Positions 33,503 to 43,259 of a stretch of DNA of 64,000 bases are shown piece after piece. A program made the position numbers and the translations under genes. The stretch lies in contig NKJD01000010.1 in the NCBI GenBank assembly GCA_002256385.1, positions 26,332 through 90,331 on the forward strand. The letters run 5' to 3'. How positions within the stretch are numbered: the stretch's first letter is position 1; every line of letters begins with the position of its first letter. This DNA is from Flavobacterium sp. BFFFF2 (GTDB lineage: Bacteria > Bacteroidota > Bacteroidia > Flavobacteriales > Flavobacteriaceae). The notes under the pieces were generated by a model that was not told where the DNA came from, did no database searches, and was given only the letters and a program-made list of their open reading frames with translations.

Positions 33503-33793
33503 GAATGTATTTCTATGAACAGCTAAAAACAAACCCAATTTTGGCTCAACTTGAGTGCTGTTTAAAAAAACTTTTTGCCACTTACTTTCTAATTGTTGCC
33601 CATTTCTAAAAAACGGCATTCAAAATTTCGAAATAATTTAAAAACATGTTAAATTTTTGGCAATCTATTAACACAAATTAAACTTCGTGCCCTTTCCCTT
33701 GAATCAAATGCAAGTTTTAGGCATAAGAATGCTAATTTTGTTATACTTTTGCAGCAAATTTTTAACTACAACGATTTTTTTGCTTTCCGATAT
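33503..33793. other. Intergenic region before sucA
   Basis: About 290 AT-rich bases without a gene. They hold the sucA -7 box at 33744-33751. Nothing else distinct is seen. Confidence 0.5.
33744..33751 (+). promoter_or_regulatory. -7 box for sucA-sucB
   Basis: TACTTTTG, exact TAnnTTTG, 42 bases before the ATG at 33794. It covers the TTG at 33749, so that codon cannot be the start. Confidence 0.5.
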
Positions 33794-36571
33794 ATGGACC
33801 GTTTTTCGTTTCTCAACGCTGCACATACCCAATTTTTTGCTGATTTATATGATCAATATTTGGCCAATCCGGACCAAGTTGAACCCAGTTGGCGCGCCTT
33901 TTTTCAAGGATTTGATTTTGGCCGCGAGGCTTCATTCGATGAAGATTTAGGAGGCACCATTGCATCCAACGTGTTGCAAGCAGCTGATGCTGGGAAGTTA
34001 TCTGAAAAAATAACCAAAGAGTTCAATGTCTTAAAATTAATTGACGGGTACCGCTCACGTGGACATTTGTTTACCAAAACAAATCCGGTCCGCGACCGCC
34101 GTACCTTTTCACCAAACTTAAGCATCGACAATTTTGGGCTGAGTCAAGCTGATTTGCCGACCGTGTTTGATGCCGCTCGGGTGTTAGGCATTGAACCTTG
34201 TAGCTTAAATGACATCATTAGCCACTTAGAATCCATCTATTGCCAACACATCGGCATCGAGTATATGTATATTCGAAAGCCCGAAGTCATCCAATGGATT
34301 CAAGCCAAAATTGGCCGGAATGACAACCAACCTCGTTTTTCGGACGATCAAAAAAAGCATATTCTTAAAAAATTAAACGAAGCTGTTTCGTTTGAAAACT
34401 TTTTACATACCAAATACGTAGGCCAAAAACGATTCTCATTAGAGGGTTGTGAGGCGGCCATCCCGGCATTGGATGCGCTCATTGAAGCCGCAGCTGACCG
34501 AGGTGTGGAACAATTTGTGATGGGAATGGCCCACCGAGGAAGGCTCAATGTATTGGCCAACATTTTTGGCAAATCGACCCAAGATATTTTCTCCGAATTT
34601 GACGGCAAAGACTACGATGATGACGCCCTTTTTGATGGCGATGTGAAGTATCATTTGGGGCTTACCGCCGATCGAACGACGCTTTCAGGCAAAAATATCA
34701 ACCTTAATTTGGCGCCTAATCCGTCGCATTTGGAAACCGTTGGCGCTGTCATTGAAGGCATTGCACGTGCCAAACAAGACCGCTATTATGCCGATGATTT
34801 CTCCAAAGTATTGCCCATAGCCGTCCATGGTGATGCCGCCATTGCTGGACAAGGAATCATGTACGAAATTGTACAAATGGCCCAATTAGATGGGTACAAA
34901 ACAGGTGGAACCATCCATGTAGTCATCAACAACCAAGTCGGATTTACCACCAATTACCTAGATGCCCGTTCGTCAACCTATTGTACCGACGTAGCCAAAG
35001 TAACTTTGTCGCCCGTGTTGCATGTGAATGCCGACGACGCCGAGGCTGTGGTGCACGCCATGTTGTTTGCCCTTGATTACCGCATGACTTTTGGCAGCGA
35101 TGTATTTATCGATTTGTTGGGGTACCGTAAATACGGTCACAACGAAGGCGATGAGCCTCGTTTTACACAGCCTAAACTATATAAAATCATTGCCAAGCAT
35201 AAAAATCCACGCGATTTATATGCGGAAACTTTGCTATCAAAAGGAATTATTGATGCTACCTACGTGGCTCAATTAGAAACCGAATACAAAGCGCGCCTCG
35301 AAGAAAACCTAGAAGCCTCCAGAAAAAAAGCCCTGACTGTCATTACCCCATTTATGCAAAATGAATGGCAAGGATTTCAGCAAGGTAGCGAGGCCGATAT
35401 GTTGCACCCGACTGATACGCGTTTCCCAAAACAACAATTAGATGCATTGGCCACGGTAATTACACAACTTCCGGCCAATAAAAAATTCATCAGCAAAATT
35501 ACCAAGTTGGTTGGCGACCGCCACGACATGTATTTCACCAACAACACCCTCGATTGGGCCATGGGTGAATTATTAGCCTACGGCACTTTATTGTCCGAAG
35601 GTTTTGACGTGCGTTTGTCAGGACAAGATGTTGAAAGAGGTACTTTTTCGCACCGCCATGCCGTGATTAAGGTGGAGGAATCGGAAGAAGAAATTGTGTT
35701 GTTGAATCAATTACAAGACAAACAAGGTCAGTTCTATATTTACAATTCGTTATTGTCTGAATATGGTGTACTTGGCTTTGACTATGGCTATGCTTTGGCT
35801 AGTCCGAATACGTTAACCATTTGGGAAGCCCAGTTTGGCGATTTCTCCAATGGTGCCCAAATTATGATTGACCAATATATTTCGGCGGCAGAAGACAAAT
35901 GGAACAACCAAAATGGGATTGTTATGTTGTTGCCGCATGGCTATGAAAACCAAGGGGCAGAGCATTCTTCGGCCCGCATGGAGCGCTTTTTGCAATTATG
36001 CGCCAAAGAAAATATGTTTGTTGTTGATTGTACCACGCCTGCCAACTTCTTTCACGTATTGCGCCGCCAATTAAAAATGACGTTCCGCAAGCCTTTGGTT
36101 GTCTTTTCGCCCAAAAGTTTATTGCGCCACCCGATGGCGGTTTCAACAGCTGAAGAATTAGCTACTGGCCATTTCCAAGAAGTCATTGATGACGCGAATG
36201 CTGATAAAAATAAAGTAAAAACAGTGGTGTTTTGTACAGGTAAATTTTACTACGACTTATACGCTGAACGCGAACAATTGCAACGCGACGATGTGGCTTT
36301 GGTGCGCATCGAGCAGTTATTCCCACTTCCTGTTGAACAATTAAAGGCCATTATTGCCTCTTATCCAAATGCCGATGATTTTGTGTGGGCACAAGAAGAA
36401 CCAAAAAATATGGGTGCCTACAGCTTTATGTTGATGAACTTTAATTGGTTCACTTGGCGTCTGGCTTCTCCAAAAGCATACAGCGCGCCTGCAGCTGGAA
36501 GTTATGCCCGATCCAAAAAACGTCATGCTGGTGCGATAGCCATGGTATTTGACAAAACCTTATATAATTAA
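33794..36571 (+). CDS. sucA: 2-oxoglutarate dehydrogenase E1 component
   Basis: A 925-residue thiamine-diphosphate enzyme, the first step of the 2-oxoglutarate dehydrogenase complex in the TCA cycle. Visible blocks are the N-terminal E2-contact segment FFADLYDQYLANPDQVEPSW, the active-site block MGMAHRGRLNVLANIFGKS, the ThDP/Mg block HGDAAIAGQG followed by INNQVGFTTN, RKYGHNEGDEP, and the C-terminal transketolase-like part (GQDVERGTFSHRHAV, PHGYENQGAEHSSARMERFL). The ATG at 33794 is used because the promoter box overlaps the upstream TTG. sucB follows after 27 bases. Confidence 0.97.
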   Translation: MDRFSFLNAAHTQFFADLYDQYLANPDQVEPSWRAFFQGFDFGREASFDEDLGGTIASNVLQAADAGKLSEKITKEFNVLKLIDGYRSRGHLFTKTNPVRDRRTFSPNLSIDNFGLSQADLPTVFDAARVLGIEPCSLNDIISHLESIYCQHIGIEYMYIRKPEVIQWIQAKIGRNDNQPRFSDDQKKHILKKLNEAVSFENFLHTKYVGQKRFSLEGCEAAIPALDALIEAAADRGVEQFVMGMAHRGRLNVLANIFGKSTQDIFSEFDGKDYDDDALFDGDVKYHLGLTADRTTLSGKNINLNLAPNPSHLETVGAVIEGIARAKQDRYYADDFSKVLPIAVHGDAAIAGQGIMYEIVQMAQLDGYKTGGTIHVVINNQVGFTTNYLDARSSTYCTDVAKVTLSPVLHVNADDAEAVVHAMLFALDYRMTFGSDVFIDLLGYRKYGHNEGDEPRFTQPKLYKIIAKHKNPRDLYAETLLSKGIIDATYVAQLETEYKARLEENLEASRKKALTVITPFMQNEWQGFQQGSEADMLHPTDTRFPKQQLDALATVITQLPANKKFISKITKLVGDRHDMYFTNNTLDWAMGELLAYGTLLSEGFDVRLSGQDVERGTFSHRHAVIKVEESEEEIVLLNQLQDKQGQFYIYNSLLSEYGVLGFDYGYALASPNTLTIWEAQFGDFSNGAQIMIDQYISAAEDKWNNQNGIVMLLPHGYENQGAEHSSARMERFLQLCAKENMFVVDCTTPANFFHVLRRQLKMTFRKPLVVFSPKSLLRHPMAVSTAEELATGHFQEVIDDANADKNKVKTVVFCTGKFYYDLYAEREQLQRDDVALVRIEQLFPLPVEQLKAIIASYPNADDFVWAQEEPKNMGAYSFMLMNFNWFTWRLASPKAYSAPAAGSYARSKKRHAGAIAMVFDKTLYN

Positions 36572-36598
36572 TTTGACGCTCATTAAAAATACGGTTGT

Positions 36599-37822
36599 AT
36601 GATTTTAGAAATGAAAGTACCCTCACCGGGAGAATCAATCAAAGAAGTTGAAATTGCCACTTGGTTGGTTCAAGATGGTGATTATGTTGAAAAAGACCAG
36701 GCGATAGCCGAAGTTGATTCAGATAAAGCCACCCTTGAATTGCCAGCGGAAGCCAGCGGAATTATTACGCTCAAAGCTTCTGAAGGTGATGCAGTGGCTG
36801 TGGGAGCAGTTGTTTGCCTCATAGATACCAGTGCAGCCAAACCTGAGGGAAGTGCTGCGCCAGCAGCAGCAGTTGCTGAAAAACCGAAGGCAGCTGAAGC
36901 GCCAAAGGCGGAAGCACCTAAACCAGCGCCAGTAACTACCACTTATGCAGCTCAAGCACCTTCGCCAGCTGCCCGTAAAATCTTAGACGAAAAAAGCATT
37001 GACCCTGCCACCATTCAAGGAACAGGCAAAGGGGGTCGCATTACCAAAGATGATGCCATTCAGGCGGTACCAGCTATGGGAACTCCTACTGGCAGTGCCC
37101 GCGGTAGTGAGCGCACCAAATTATCGATGTTGCGCCGCAAGGTAGCCGAACGTTTGGTTGCGGCGAAAAATGAAACAGCCATGTTGACTACTTTTAATGA
37201 AGTCGACATGACGGCCATTTATGCGTTGCGCGATCAATATAAAGAAGCCTTTAAAGCCAAACACAGTTTAGGTTTGGGCTTTATGTCATTCTTTACTAAA
37301 GCCGTAACCCGTGCTTTACAATTGTACCCAGATGTCAATTCAATGATTGATGGCCAAGAAAAAATCTCTTTTGATTTTTGCGATATTTCAGTAGCCGTTT
37401 CAGGGCCTAAAGGCTTGATGGTGCCAGTGATGCGCAATGCAGAATTACTTGGTTTTAGAGGTGTTGAAGCCGAAATCAAGCGGTTGGCGATTCGTGCCCG
37501 AGATGGGCAAATCACCGTGGATGAAATGACGGGTGGTACCTTTACCATTTCAAATGGTGGTGTTTTTGGCAGTATGTTAAGCACCCCAATTATTAACCCG
37601 CCACAGTCAGGTATTTTAGGTATGCACAATGTTGTAGAACGACCGATTGTAAAAAATGGCCAAATTGTGATTGCACCTGTGATGTTTGTGGCCTTGTCGT
37701 ATGACCACCGCATCATTGATGGCCGAGAATCTGTCGGTTTCTTGGTAGCTGTGAAAGAAGCGCTTGAAAACCCAGTCGACATCTTAATGGGCGGCAATCC
37801 ACAGAAAGCATTGGAATTGTAG
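36599..37822 (+). CDS. sucB: Dihydrolipoyllysine-residue succinyltransferase (E2 of 2-oxoglutarate dehydrogenase)
   Basis: A 407-residue E2 protein: a lipoyl domain (residues 1-77) with lipoylated Lys43 in EVDSDKATLELPA, an Ala/Pro/Lys linker, a peripheral subunit-binding domain (SPAARKILDEKSIDP...GRITKDDAI, about 121-160), and the catalytic acyltransferase domain ending in the DHRIIDGRE active-site motif. It transfers succinyl from E1 to CoA. It is directly downstream of sucA; the E3 gene is not in the window. Confidence 0.97.
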   Translation: MILEMKVPSPGESIKEVEIATWLVQDGDYVEKDQAIAEVDSDKATLELPAEASGIITLKASEGDAVAVGAVVCLIDTSAAKPEGSAAPAAAVAEKPKAAEAPKAEAPKPAPVTTTYAAQAPSPAARKILDEKSIDPATIQGTGKGGRITKDDAIQAVPAMGTPTGSARGSERTKLSMLRRKVAERLVAAKNETAMLTTFNEVDMTAIYALRDQYKEAFKAKHSLGLGFMSFFTKAVTRALQLYPDVNSMIDGQEKISFDFCDISVAVSGPKGLMVPVMRNAELLGFRGVEAEIKRLAIRARDGQITVDEMTGGTFTISNGGVFGSMLSTPIINPPQSGILGMHNVVERPIVKNGQIVIAPVMFVALSYDHRIIDGRESVGFLVAVKEALENPVDILMGGNPQKALEL

Positions 37823-37842
37823 TTTTCAATTTGATCTAGATA

Positions 37843-37872
37843 AAAAAGGCACCTTAATTGGTGCTTTTTTGC
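37843..37872 (+). terminator. Terminator of sucAB
   Basis: AAAAAAGGCACC pairs with GGTGCTTTTTT (one G-T pair) around a TTAATT loop, ending in a T run. Confidence 0.8.
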
Positions 37873-37938
37873 TTTTTATTAGATTTGTAAAACTTGTTGT
37901 TTTTCACGATAAAGCCCGCATTTATGCACTGAATTTTG

Positions 37939-38607
37939 TCAAGAATCAAATTTTGAATCGTCCCATTCCGCATCATCAGGAAACAAGGCGGCTTGTCTTT
38001 TTTTCATTTCATTGGCAATGGAGGCACTATCGCCTCCTTGCTCTTCTAGTTTTGAAATGATGTTCAAATAGCTTGTTTCGTCTCTGTTCTGACTGAGTTT
38101 AAACACATTTTCAAGTTGTTCCACTTTTATTTCGAATCCAGCAATGGCCGGCATCATTTTACTTAAAAAATTATCGGGCAGGTTGTCGAAAAATGTGTCC
38201 GATTGGGTGTTGCCTTTTTCAAATTGCAAAGTTAATTTTCGCATAAATACAACGAGCTCGTCATTGGTCATAAAATGAATGGGACCGCCAACATGAACAC
38301 TCATGTAATTCCAGGTGGAACCAATATGTGGGTTGCTGTACCAAGAGGCGCTCACGTAACAACTGGGTCCAGTAAATACCAACAAAGCATTTGGGTTTTC
38401 AACAAGTGCTTTGTGATGATCGGTGTTGCGCATGAGGTGCCCTTGCAAAAACAGTTCTCCATTCCTTTCTTCAAGTAGAACGGGTAGCTGGGTGGCCACT
38501 TGTTTACCCGATAAAAAGCTGCCCGTTAAAAAAGCAAAAGGATTTTCTCCAATGAAGTCTGCAATGGTCTGTTTGTCTTTTTCTTTAAAATAAGCAAAGT
38601 TGTACAT
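37939..38607 (-). CDS. PaiB-like FMN-binding protein
   Basis: A 222-residue protein with a split-barrel FMN-binding pattern. The motifs PFAFLTGS, ATQLPVLLEE, GHLMRNTDHHKAL and SYVSASWYSNP-like VSASWYSNPHIGSTWNYMSVH are diagnostic of the PaiB family, called transcriptional regulators in Bacillus but with a flavin-reductase fold. It stands in a minus-strand pair with surE, 57 bases after it. What it does here is unknown. Confidence 0.88.
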   Translation of the reverse strand: MYNFAYFKEKDKQTIADFIGENPFAFLTGSFLSGKQVATQLPVLLEERNGELFLQGHLMRNTDHHKALVENPNALLVFTGPSCYVSASWYSNPHIGSTWNYMSVHVGGPIHFMTNDELVVFMRKLTLQFEKGNTQSDTFFDNLPDNFLSKMMPAIAGFEIKVEQLENVFKLSQNRDETSYLNIISKLEEQGGDSASIANEMKKRQAALFPDDAEWDDSKFDS

Positions 38608-38664
38608 GGGTTTTTGTTTTCGACATTGTTAGATAACTGCTAATGGTGCATTTTATTATACACA

Positions 38665-39435
38665 TCAAACATCCATTTCCCAACTTTTTAATTGTTGGAT
38701 TGCCTGGTAGGCTGTTAAATCGTATTGCACAGGAACCACCGACACATAGCTTTGGTCTAAGGCCGCCAAGTCGGTGTCGGTGCCGTTGTCTAAATTGGTA
38801 AATGTGCCTGCCAGCCAGTAATAATCGCGGCCAAAAGGCGTTTGTCTTTTGTCAAATGTTTCTTCCCACACGGCACGGGCTTGCCTTTGTACCCGAATGC
38901 CTTTAATGTCATTTGTTTTAGGAAAGTTCACGTTTAAGATGACGCCTTCTGGCAGCCCTTCGGTGAGCACTTTTTGCGCCAATTCCCCGATAAACGGCCT
39001 CGTGGCTTCAAAATTGGCATCATGGCTAAAGTCGCAAAGTGAAAACCCAATGGACGGAATGCCCTCCATGCCGGCTTCTATGGCGGCGCTCATTGTGCCA
39101 GAATACAACACGTTGATGGAAGCGTTGGACCCATGATTAATGCCCGATACACACAAATCGGGTTTGCGCGTCATGAGTTCATGCACGGCCAATTTGACAC
39201 AATCGGCGGGTGTGCCCGAGCAACTATACGCCACTACGCCTTCATAAGGAAGCGAAAATTTGTCTAAATACAAGGTGTTGTTTACCGTAATGGCATGGCC
39301 CATGCCGCTTTGTGGTTTGTCTGGAGCCACCACAATGACATTGCCAAGCGTCATCATTTCTTGAATCAGAACTTGAATGCCTGGCGCGGTAATGCCGTCG
39401 TCATTGGTAATTAAAATAAGGGGTCTTTGTGTCAT
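38665..39435 (-). CDS. surE: 5'/3'-nucleotidase SurE
   Basis: A 256-residue metal-dependent phosphatase. The metal-binding N terminus ILITNDDGITAPGI (two Asp), the loop CSGTPADCVKLAV and SGINHGSNASINVLYSGTMSAA with Asn and Ser are all conserved. SurE removes phosphate from nucleoside monophosphates and short polyphosphates and helps stationary-phase survival. Divergent from the protease gene at 39604. Confidence 0.95.
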   Translation of the reverse strand: MTQRPLILITNDDGITAPGIQVLIQEMMTLGNVIVVAPDKPQSGMGHAITVNNTLYLDKFSLPYEGVVAYSCSGTPADCVKLAVHELMTRKPDLCVSGINHGSNASINVLYSGTMSAAIEAGMEGIPSIGFSLCDFSHDANFEATRPFIGELAQKVLTEGLPEGVILNVNFPKTNDIKGIRVQRQARAVWEETFDKRQTPFGRDYYWLAGTFTNLDNGTDTDLAALDQSYVSVVPVQYDLTAYQAIQQLKSWEMDV

Positions 39436-39520
39436 CTTGAACTTTGCGGTTAGGTCTTTCTACTGAGTTGTATGCCGTCAAAATTAACGAATTTTAAACG
39501 TTCTCCGATTTGCATTTTAG

Positions 39521-39528
39521 TATCTTTG
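39521..39528 (+). promoter_or_regulatory. -7 box for the C-terminal processing protease gene
   Basis: TATCTTTG, an exact consensus match. The transcript would begin near 39535, so the long ORF start at 39472 is excluded and the ATGs at 39583 and 39604 remain. Confidence 0.6.
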
Positions 39529-39603
39529 ATGCCCGTGTTGATTGAACGGCGATCTCTGTTCCAGACACCAAACTATTTGTTCATGAAAATTATTTTACAA
39601 TTT

Positions 39604-41763
39604 ATGAAACGCAATTTTAAGATACTGCTCTTGGTTTTGGCTATTGCCATTGGTTTGTGGAGTTTTATGCCTAAATTTAATGAAGGTGACCCTGAAAAAG
39701 ATAAGACATTAATTGAACTGCTCACTTTTGTTTTAGAAAAGGGACATTACAGCCCCGCTGTTTTTGATGACAAATTGTCAAAAGGGGTGTATGCCGATTA
39801 TTTGAAAGGCCTCGATCCGTCAAAGCGATTCTTTTTGCAATCAGATTTGGACGAGTTTTCAAAATTTGAAACGGTTATTGACGACCAATTGCTGAAGAAA
39901 GATTTGTCTTTCTTTGATTTGACCTATGCCCGCTTTGAGCAAAGAACCCAAGAAACCAAAGCTTATTATACCGAAATATTGTCTGAACCTTTTGATTTTG
40001 ACAAGCAAGAATCCATTAATACCGATTACGAAAAACAACCTTATGCCAAATCGGTCAATGATTTGAAAGACCGTTGGCGCAAGCAAATCAAATTATCTGT
40101 TTTATCGACCTTGGTTGAAAAACAAAAAGTAGAAGGGGAACTTGCCAAAAAAGCAAAAGAACAAGGTAAAACGCCAGAGGCGCCGAAAAGCTTTGCTGAA
40201 TTGGAAAAAGCGGCTCGCGAAAGCACGCTAAAATCCTTGAACGAAACATTTTCAGTTATAAAAGACTTGAATCGAAATGATTGGTTTTCTGTGTTTGTTA
40301 ATTCAATTACGGCTCAATTTGATCCGCATACCAATTATTTTGCCCCCGACGACAAAGAACGTTTTGATACCAGCATGAGCGGTACCCTCGAAGGAATCGG
40401 CGCCCGATTGCAAAAGAAAAATGATTTTGTCGAAATCACCGAACTGATTTCAGGTGGGCCAGCATGGCGCGGCAAACAATTGGAAGCAGGCGATTTAGTG
40501 CTAAAGGTAGCGCAAGGCGAAACGGAACCAGTAGATGTAGTGGGCATGAGGCTTGACGATGTGGTTCGTAAAATTAAAGGCCCAAAAGGAACCGAAGTAC
40601 GTTTGACCGTTAAAAAAAGCGATGGAACTATTAAAGTGATATCCATTATTAGAGACCAAGTTGAAATTGAAGAAACCTATGCCAAATCGAGTGTTGTTCT
40701 CAAAAACGGCATCAAATATGGCTTGATCAATTTGCCTAAATTTTACATTGACTTTGAAAACAAAGACAAACGTGATGCGGCCAAAGATTTAACCTTAGAA
40801 GTAGACCGATTAAAAAATGAAGGAGTTGAAGGGCTCATTATCGATTTGCGCGATAATGGGGGCGGTTCATTAAAAACAGTGGTTGATATTGCTGGCTTAT
40901 TTATTGATCAAGGACCTGTAGTGCAAGTTCGATCTTCTAATGGCAATAAAGAAGTGCTTTCAGATCGTGACCCAAAAATTCAATGGGATGGTCCATTGGT
41001 CCTTATGGTAAATAATTTTTCGGCTTCTGCCTCTGAAATTTTGGCAGCAGCTATGCAAGACTATAAGCGAGCGGTTATTATTGGTAGTCGCCAAACATTT
41101 GGCAAAGGAACCGTTCAGAATATTATTGATTTAAACCAATTTGTTCGTGGTAGTTCCATGGGTGATTTGGGTGCTTTAAAAACCACTACCCAAAAATTCT
41201 ACCGCATTAATGGAGGTTCTACCCAGCTTGAAGGCGTGCACAGCGACGTGGCTGTGCCAGATAAATTCGCTTATGTTAAAATGGGCGAACGCGACTTAGA
41301 GCATCCAATGGCATGGGATAAAATTGATCCTGCCACCTTTACACCTTGGCATAAACAAGCCGAGTTATCTAAGGCAATTGCCAATTCAAAAAACAGGGTG
41401 ATGAAAAGTACGCCATTTCAGTTGATGGATGATAATGCCCGCTGGTTAGAACAACGCGAAAAAGAAAATGTGATTTCTTTGAATTTGAATGCTTTCAAAA
41501 AGGAACAACAAGCGCTCGAAGATATGAGCAAAAAGTTTAAAAGCTTGGCGGAGTACAACAACCAATTGACTTTTAATTCATTGCCTTATGAAGTGGATGC
41601 CATGGACAAAGACAGTGTCCTTAAAGAAAAACGCAGCCGTTGGCACGAAGCACTCAAAAAAGACATTTATGTAGAAGAAGCTGTTCGTGTACTTGACGAC
41701 TTAAGTGGTCACCCAATTGTTGAAACAACAGCTCCAAATCAGTCTTCAAAAGTGAAGTCATAA
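39604..41763 (+). CDS. Carboxy-terminal processing protease (S41 family, Prc-like)
   Basis: A 719-residue periplasmic protease: signal anchor MKRNFKILLLVLAIAIGLW, a helical Prc N-terminal domain (PSKRFFLQSDLDEF is typical), a PDZ domain (about residues 210-290, around ELISGGPAWRGKQLEAGDLV), the S41 catalytic core with Ser in NNFSASASEIL and Lys in TFGKGTVQNI, and a C-terminal DUF3340-like domain. Prc trims C termini of envelope proteins and peptidoglycan hydrolases. An in-frame ATG at 39583 is the other possible start; the -7 box at 39521 permits either. Confidence 0.94.
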   Translation: MKRNFKILLLVLAIAIGLWSFMPKFNEGDPEKDKTLIELLTFVLEKGHYSPAVFDDKLSKGVYADYLKGLDPSKRFFLQSDLDEFSKFETVIDDQLLKKDLSFFDLTYARFEQRTQETKAYYTEILSEPFDFDKQESINTDYEKQPYAKSVNDLKDRWRKQIKLSVLSTLVEKQKVEGELAKKAKEQGKTPEAPKSFAELEKAARESTLKSLNETFSVIKDLNRNDWFSVFVNSITAQFDPHTNYFAPDDKERFDTSMSGTLEGIGARLQKKNDFVEITELISGGPAWRGKQLEAGDLVLKVAQGETEPVDVVGMRLDDVVRKIKGPKGTEVRLTVKKSDGTIKVISIIRDQVEIEETYAKSSVVLKNGIKYGLINLPKFYIDFENKDKRDAAKDLTLEVDRLKNEGVEGLIIDLRDNGGGSLKTVVDIAGLFIDQGPVVQVRSSNGNKEVLSDRDPKIQWDGPLVLMVNNFSASASEILAAAMQDYKRAVIIGSRQTFGKGTVQNIIDLNQFVRGSSMGDLGALKTTTQKFYRINGGSTQLEGVHSDVAVPDKFAYVKMGERDLEHPMAWDKIDPATFTPWHKQAELSKAIANSKNRVMKSTPFQLMDDNARWLEQREKENVISLNLNAFKKEQQALEDMSKKFKSLAEYNNQLTFNSLPYEVDAMDKDSVLKEKRSRWHEALKKDIYVEEAVRVLDDLSGHPIVETTAPNQSSKVKS

Positions 41764-41828
41764 TTGGAAATGGAATAGTTCGCATTGGAATTAACTCTTG
41801 TTAATTGCTTGAAATTGTGAACAATAAA

Positions 41829-41861
41829 CAAACACCCCTAAGGATTCTTTAGGGGTGTTTG
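41829..41861 (+). terminator. Terminator after the protease gene
   Basis: CAAACACCCCTA (41829-41840) pairs perfectly with TAGGGGTGTTTG (41850-41861). Only a short T-rich tail follows. Confidence 0.75.
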
Positions 41862-42049
41862 ATTTTACGAACACTTCTATTTATCATTCCGCAATCGTGA
41901 CGAAGTCCGAGCAGATGTTTTGTTCTAATAAATTTTATTATTTTTTTTACCGTAAAATCACGGGGAAAATTTAGTGGAAATCACGGTTTTTTTTAACAAA
42001 TATACTTCCGAAATTTGTCTCAACGTTATTGTAAAGACTAAATGATTTG

Positions 42050-42151
42050 ATGATTAAAAAATTTCTTGTCTTCATTTTATACGCCTTCATATATTTATTG
42101 CAGAAATTCAAAGCCTTTAAAAAGACAAGAATCAATGGCTGCCTCGTTTAA
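42050..42151 (+). CDS. Candidate small hydrophobic peptide (33 residues)
   Basis: The frame ATG ATT AAA AAA ... GTT TAA encodes a peptide that starts MIKKFLVFILYAFIYLLQ, a single membrane-length hydrophobic helix after two lysines, and ends in a basic tail KFKAFKKTRINGCLV. This is the build of small membrane peptides, including type I toxins, but many random AT-rich ORFs look like this too. Two inverted repeats fold over it, TTCTTGTCTT/AAGACAAGAA (42063-42072, 42122-42131) and CTGCCTCG/CGAGGCAG (42139-42146, 42175-42182). No promoter match was found, and no antisense RNA can be shown. Confidence 0.25.
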   Translation: MIKKFLVFILYAFIYLLQKFKAFKKTRINGCLV

Positions 42152-42189
42152 TTTTGGTTTGGTATCAATACATTCGAGGCAGTTTTTTT
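42139..42189 (+). terminator. Terminator-like hairpin before ftsX
   Basis: CTGCCTCG pairs with CGAGGCAG across a 28-base loop, followed by seven Ts (42183-42189). There is no annotated gene upstream of it after the protease terminator, so it probably ends a small transcript. Confidence 0.5.
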
Positions 42190-42256
42190 AAAAAGGTAAA
42201 GTCTGATGGCCCCACAGCTAAAAAAATAGGTTATTTTTACCCTCAAATTATGTACT

Positions 42257-43132
42257 ATGGGTTCATCGTTTGAAAAATTCCAAAAAAGGAGATTGATATC
42301 TTCTTACTTCTCTGTTGTGTTAAGTGTTTTTTTGGTTTTGTTCTTATTAGGTGCTTTGGGATTGTTTGTCATTCATTCTCGCAGACTTTCTGATACCTTT
42401 AAAGAAGAAATAGTACTTACTATATTTCTTAAAAAGGAGGCTACTGACAGCGTCAAATTGGCGTTGACTGACGAGTTGAAATCAGCTCGTTTTGCGAAAG
42501 ATTTTAAATACATTTCAAAAGAACAAGCGGCGCTAAATCACAAACGTGATACAGGGGAAGATTTTATAACCTTTCTGGGAGCAAATCCGCTGGACGATTC
42601 TTTCGAAATACATTTAAAAAGTACCTATGCAAACCAAAAGGGATTTTATCAAGTTGAGCAAAGACTCAGAAAAAATCAGTTTATAGGAGATGTAGTCTAC
42701 GACAAACAATTGGTGAGTTTGGTTGATGATAACATCCGTCAAATTAGCTTTATTCTATTAATTGTTAGTGGCATTTTTGTTGTTATTTCAATTTTAATCA
42801 TCAACAGTTCTTTGCGTTTGTCTTTGTTTGCGCACCGATTTATAATTAAAACCATGCAAATGGTAGGTGCTACCAAAGCTTTTATTCGTACGCCGTTTAT
42901 TTGGAGAAATATCATTTTGGGATTAATAGGCAGTTTATTGGCTGTTGGCATTCTTGTTGGATTGCTTTTTTATGTAGATGCAATTTATGCGGAGCTTCAC
43001 ATTTTTGATGATCTGTTATTGAGCATTTTGTTATTAACTGCTATTCCTGTTTTGGGTTTGTTAATAACAGGCTTTGGTACATTTATAGCTACCCAACGCT
43101 TTTTAAACTTACGCACCGACGATTTATATTAA
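42257..43132 (+). CDS. ftsX: Cell division protein FtsX
   Basis: A 291-residue ABC-transporter-like permease with an N-terminal helix (about 20-40), a periplasmic domain, and three C-terminal helices (about 170-190, 220-240, 258-280). Family features include EEIVLTIFLKKEATDSVK, GENPLDDSFEIHL-like GANPLDDSFEIHLK, and the segment IIKTMQMVGATKAFIRTPF. With FtsE it signals peptidoglycan hydrolases at the division site; ftsE is not in the window. It heads the typical Bacteroidota cluster ftsX-DUF3098-uppP-truB. Confidence 0.93.
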   Translation: MGSSFEKFQKRRLISSYFSVVLSVFLVLFLLGALGLFVIHSRRLSDTFKEEIVLTIFLKKEATDSVKLALTDELKSARFAKDFKYISKEQAALNHKRDTGEDFITFLGANPLDDSFEIHLKSTYANQKGFYQVEQRLRKNQFIGDVVYDKQLVSLVDDNIRQISFILLIVSGIFVVISILIINSSLRLSLFAHRFIIKTMQMVGATKAFIRTPFIWRNIILGLIGSLLAVGILVGLLFYVDAIYAELHIFDDLLLSILLLTAIPVLGLLITGFGTFIATQRFLNLRTDDLY

Positions 43133-43259
43133 AGTGTTTTCTTTTGTGAATCACCGGTAATACATCGGTTTAAAAGTAAATACCATAAATAAAACAATAT
43201 CGCTTTTTGGACCGCCAAAGCACTACAAATAACCTTTAGAATTAAAATATTTTTAGCAT

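Larger units (their letters stand above)
41862..42256. other. Intergenic region with a structured segment before ftsX
   Basis: About 395 bases between the protease terminator and ftsX. The first ~190 bases are AT-rich with no gene. From 42050 there is a 33-codon ORF and two inverted repeats (42063-42131 and 42139-42182) ending in seven Ts; see those entries. Confidence 0.5.

Noticed and set aside
33749..33793. TTG start giving a longer sucA product
   Set aside because: The codon lies inside the -7 box TACTTTTG, so it would not be in the mRNA.
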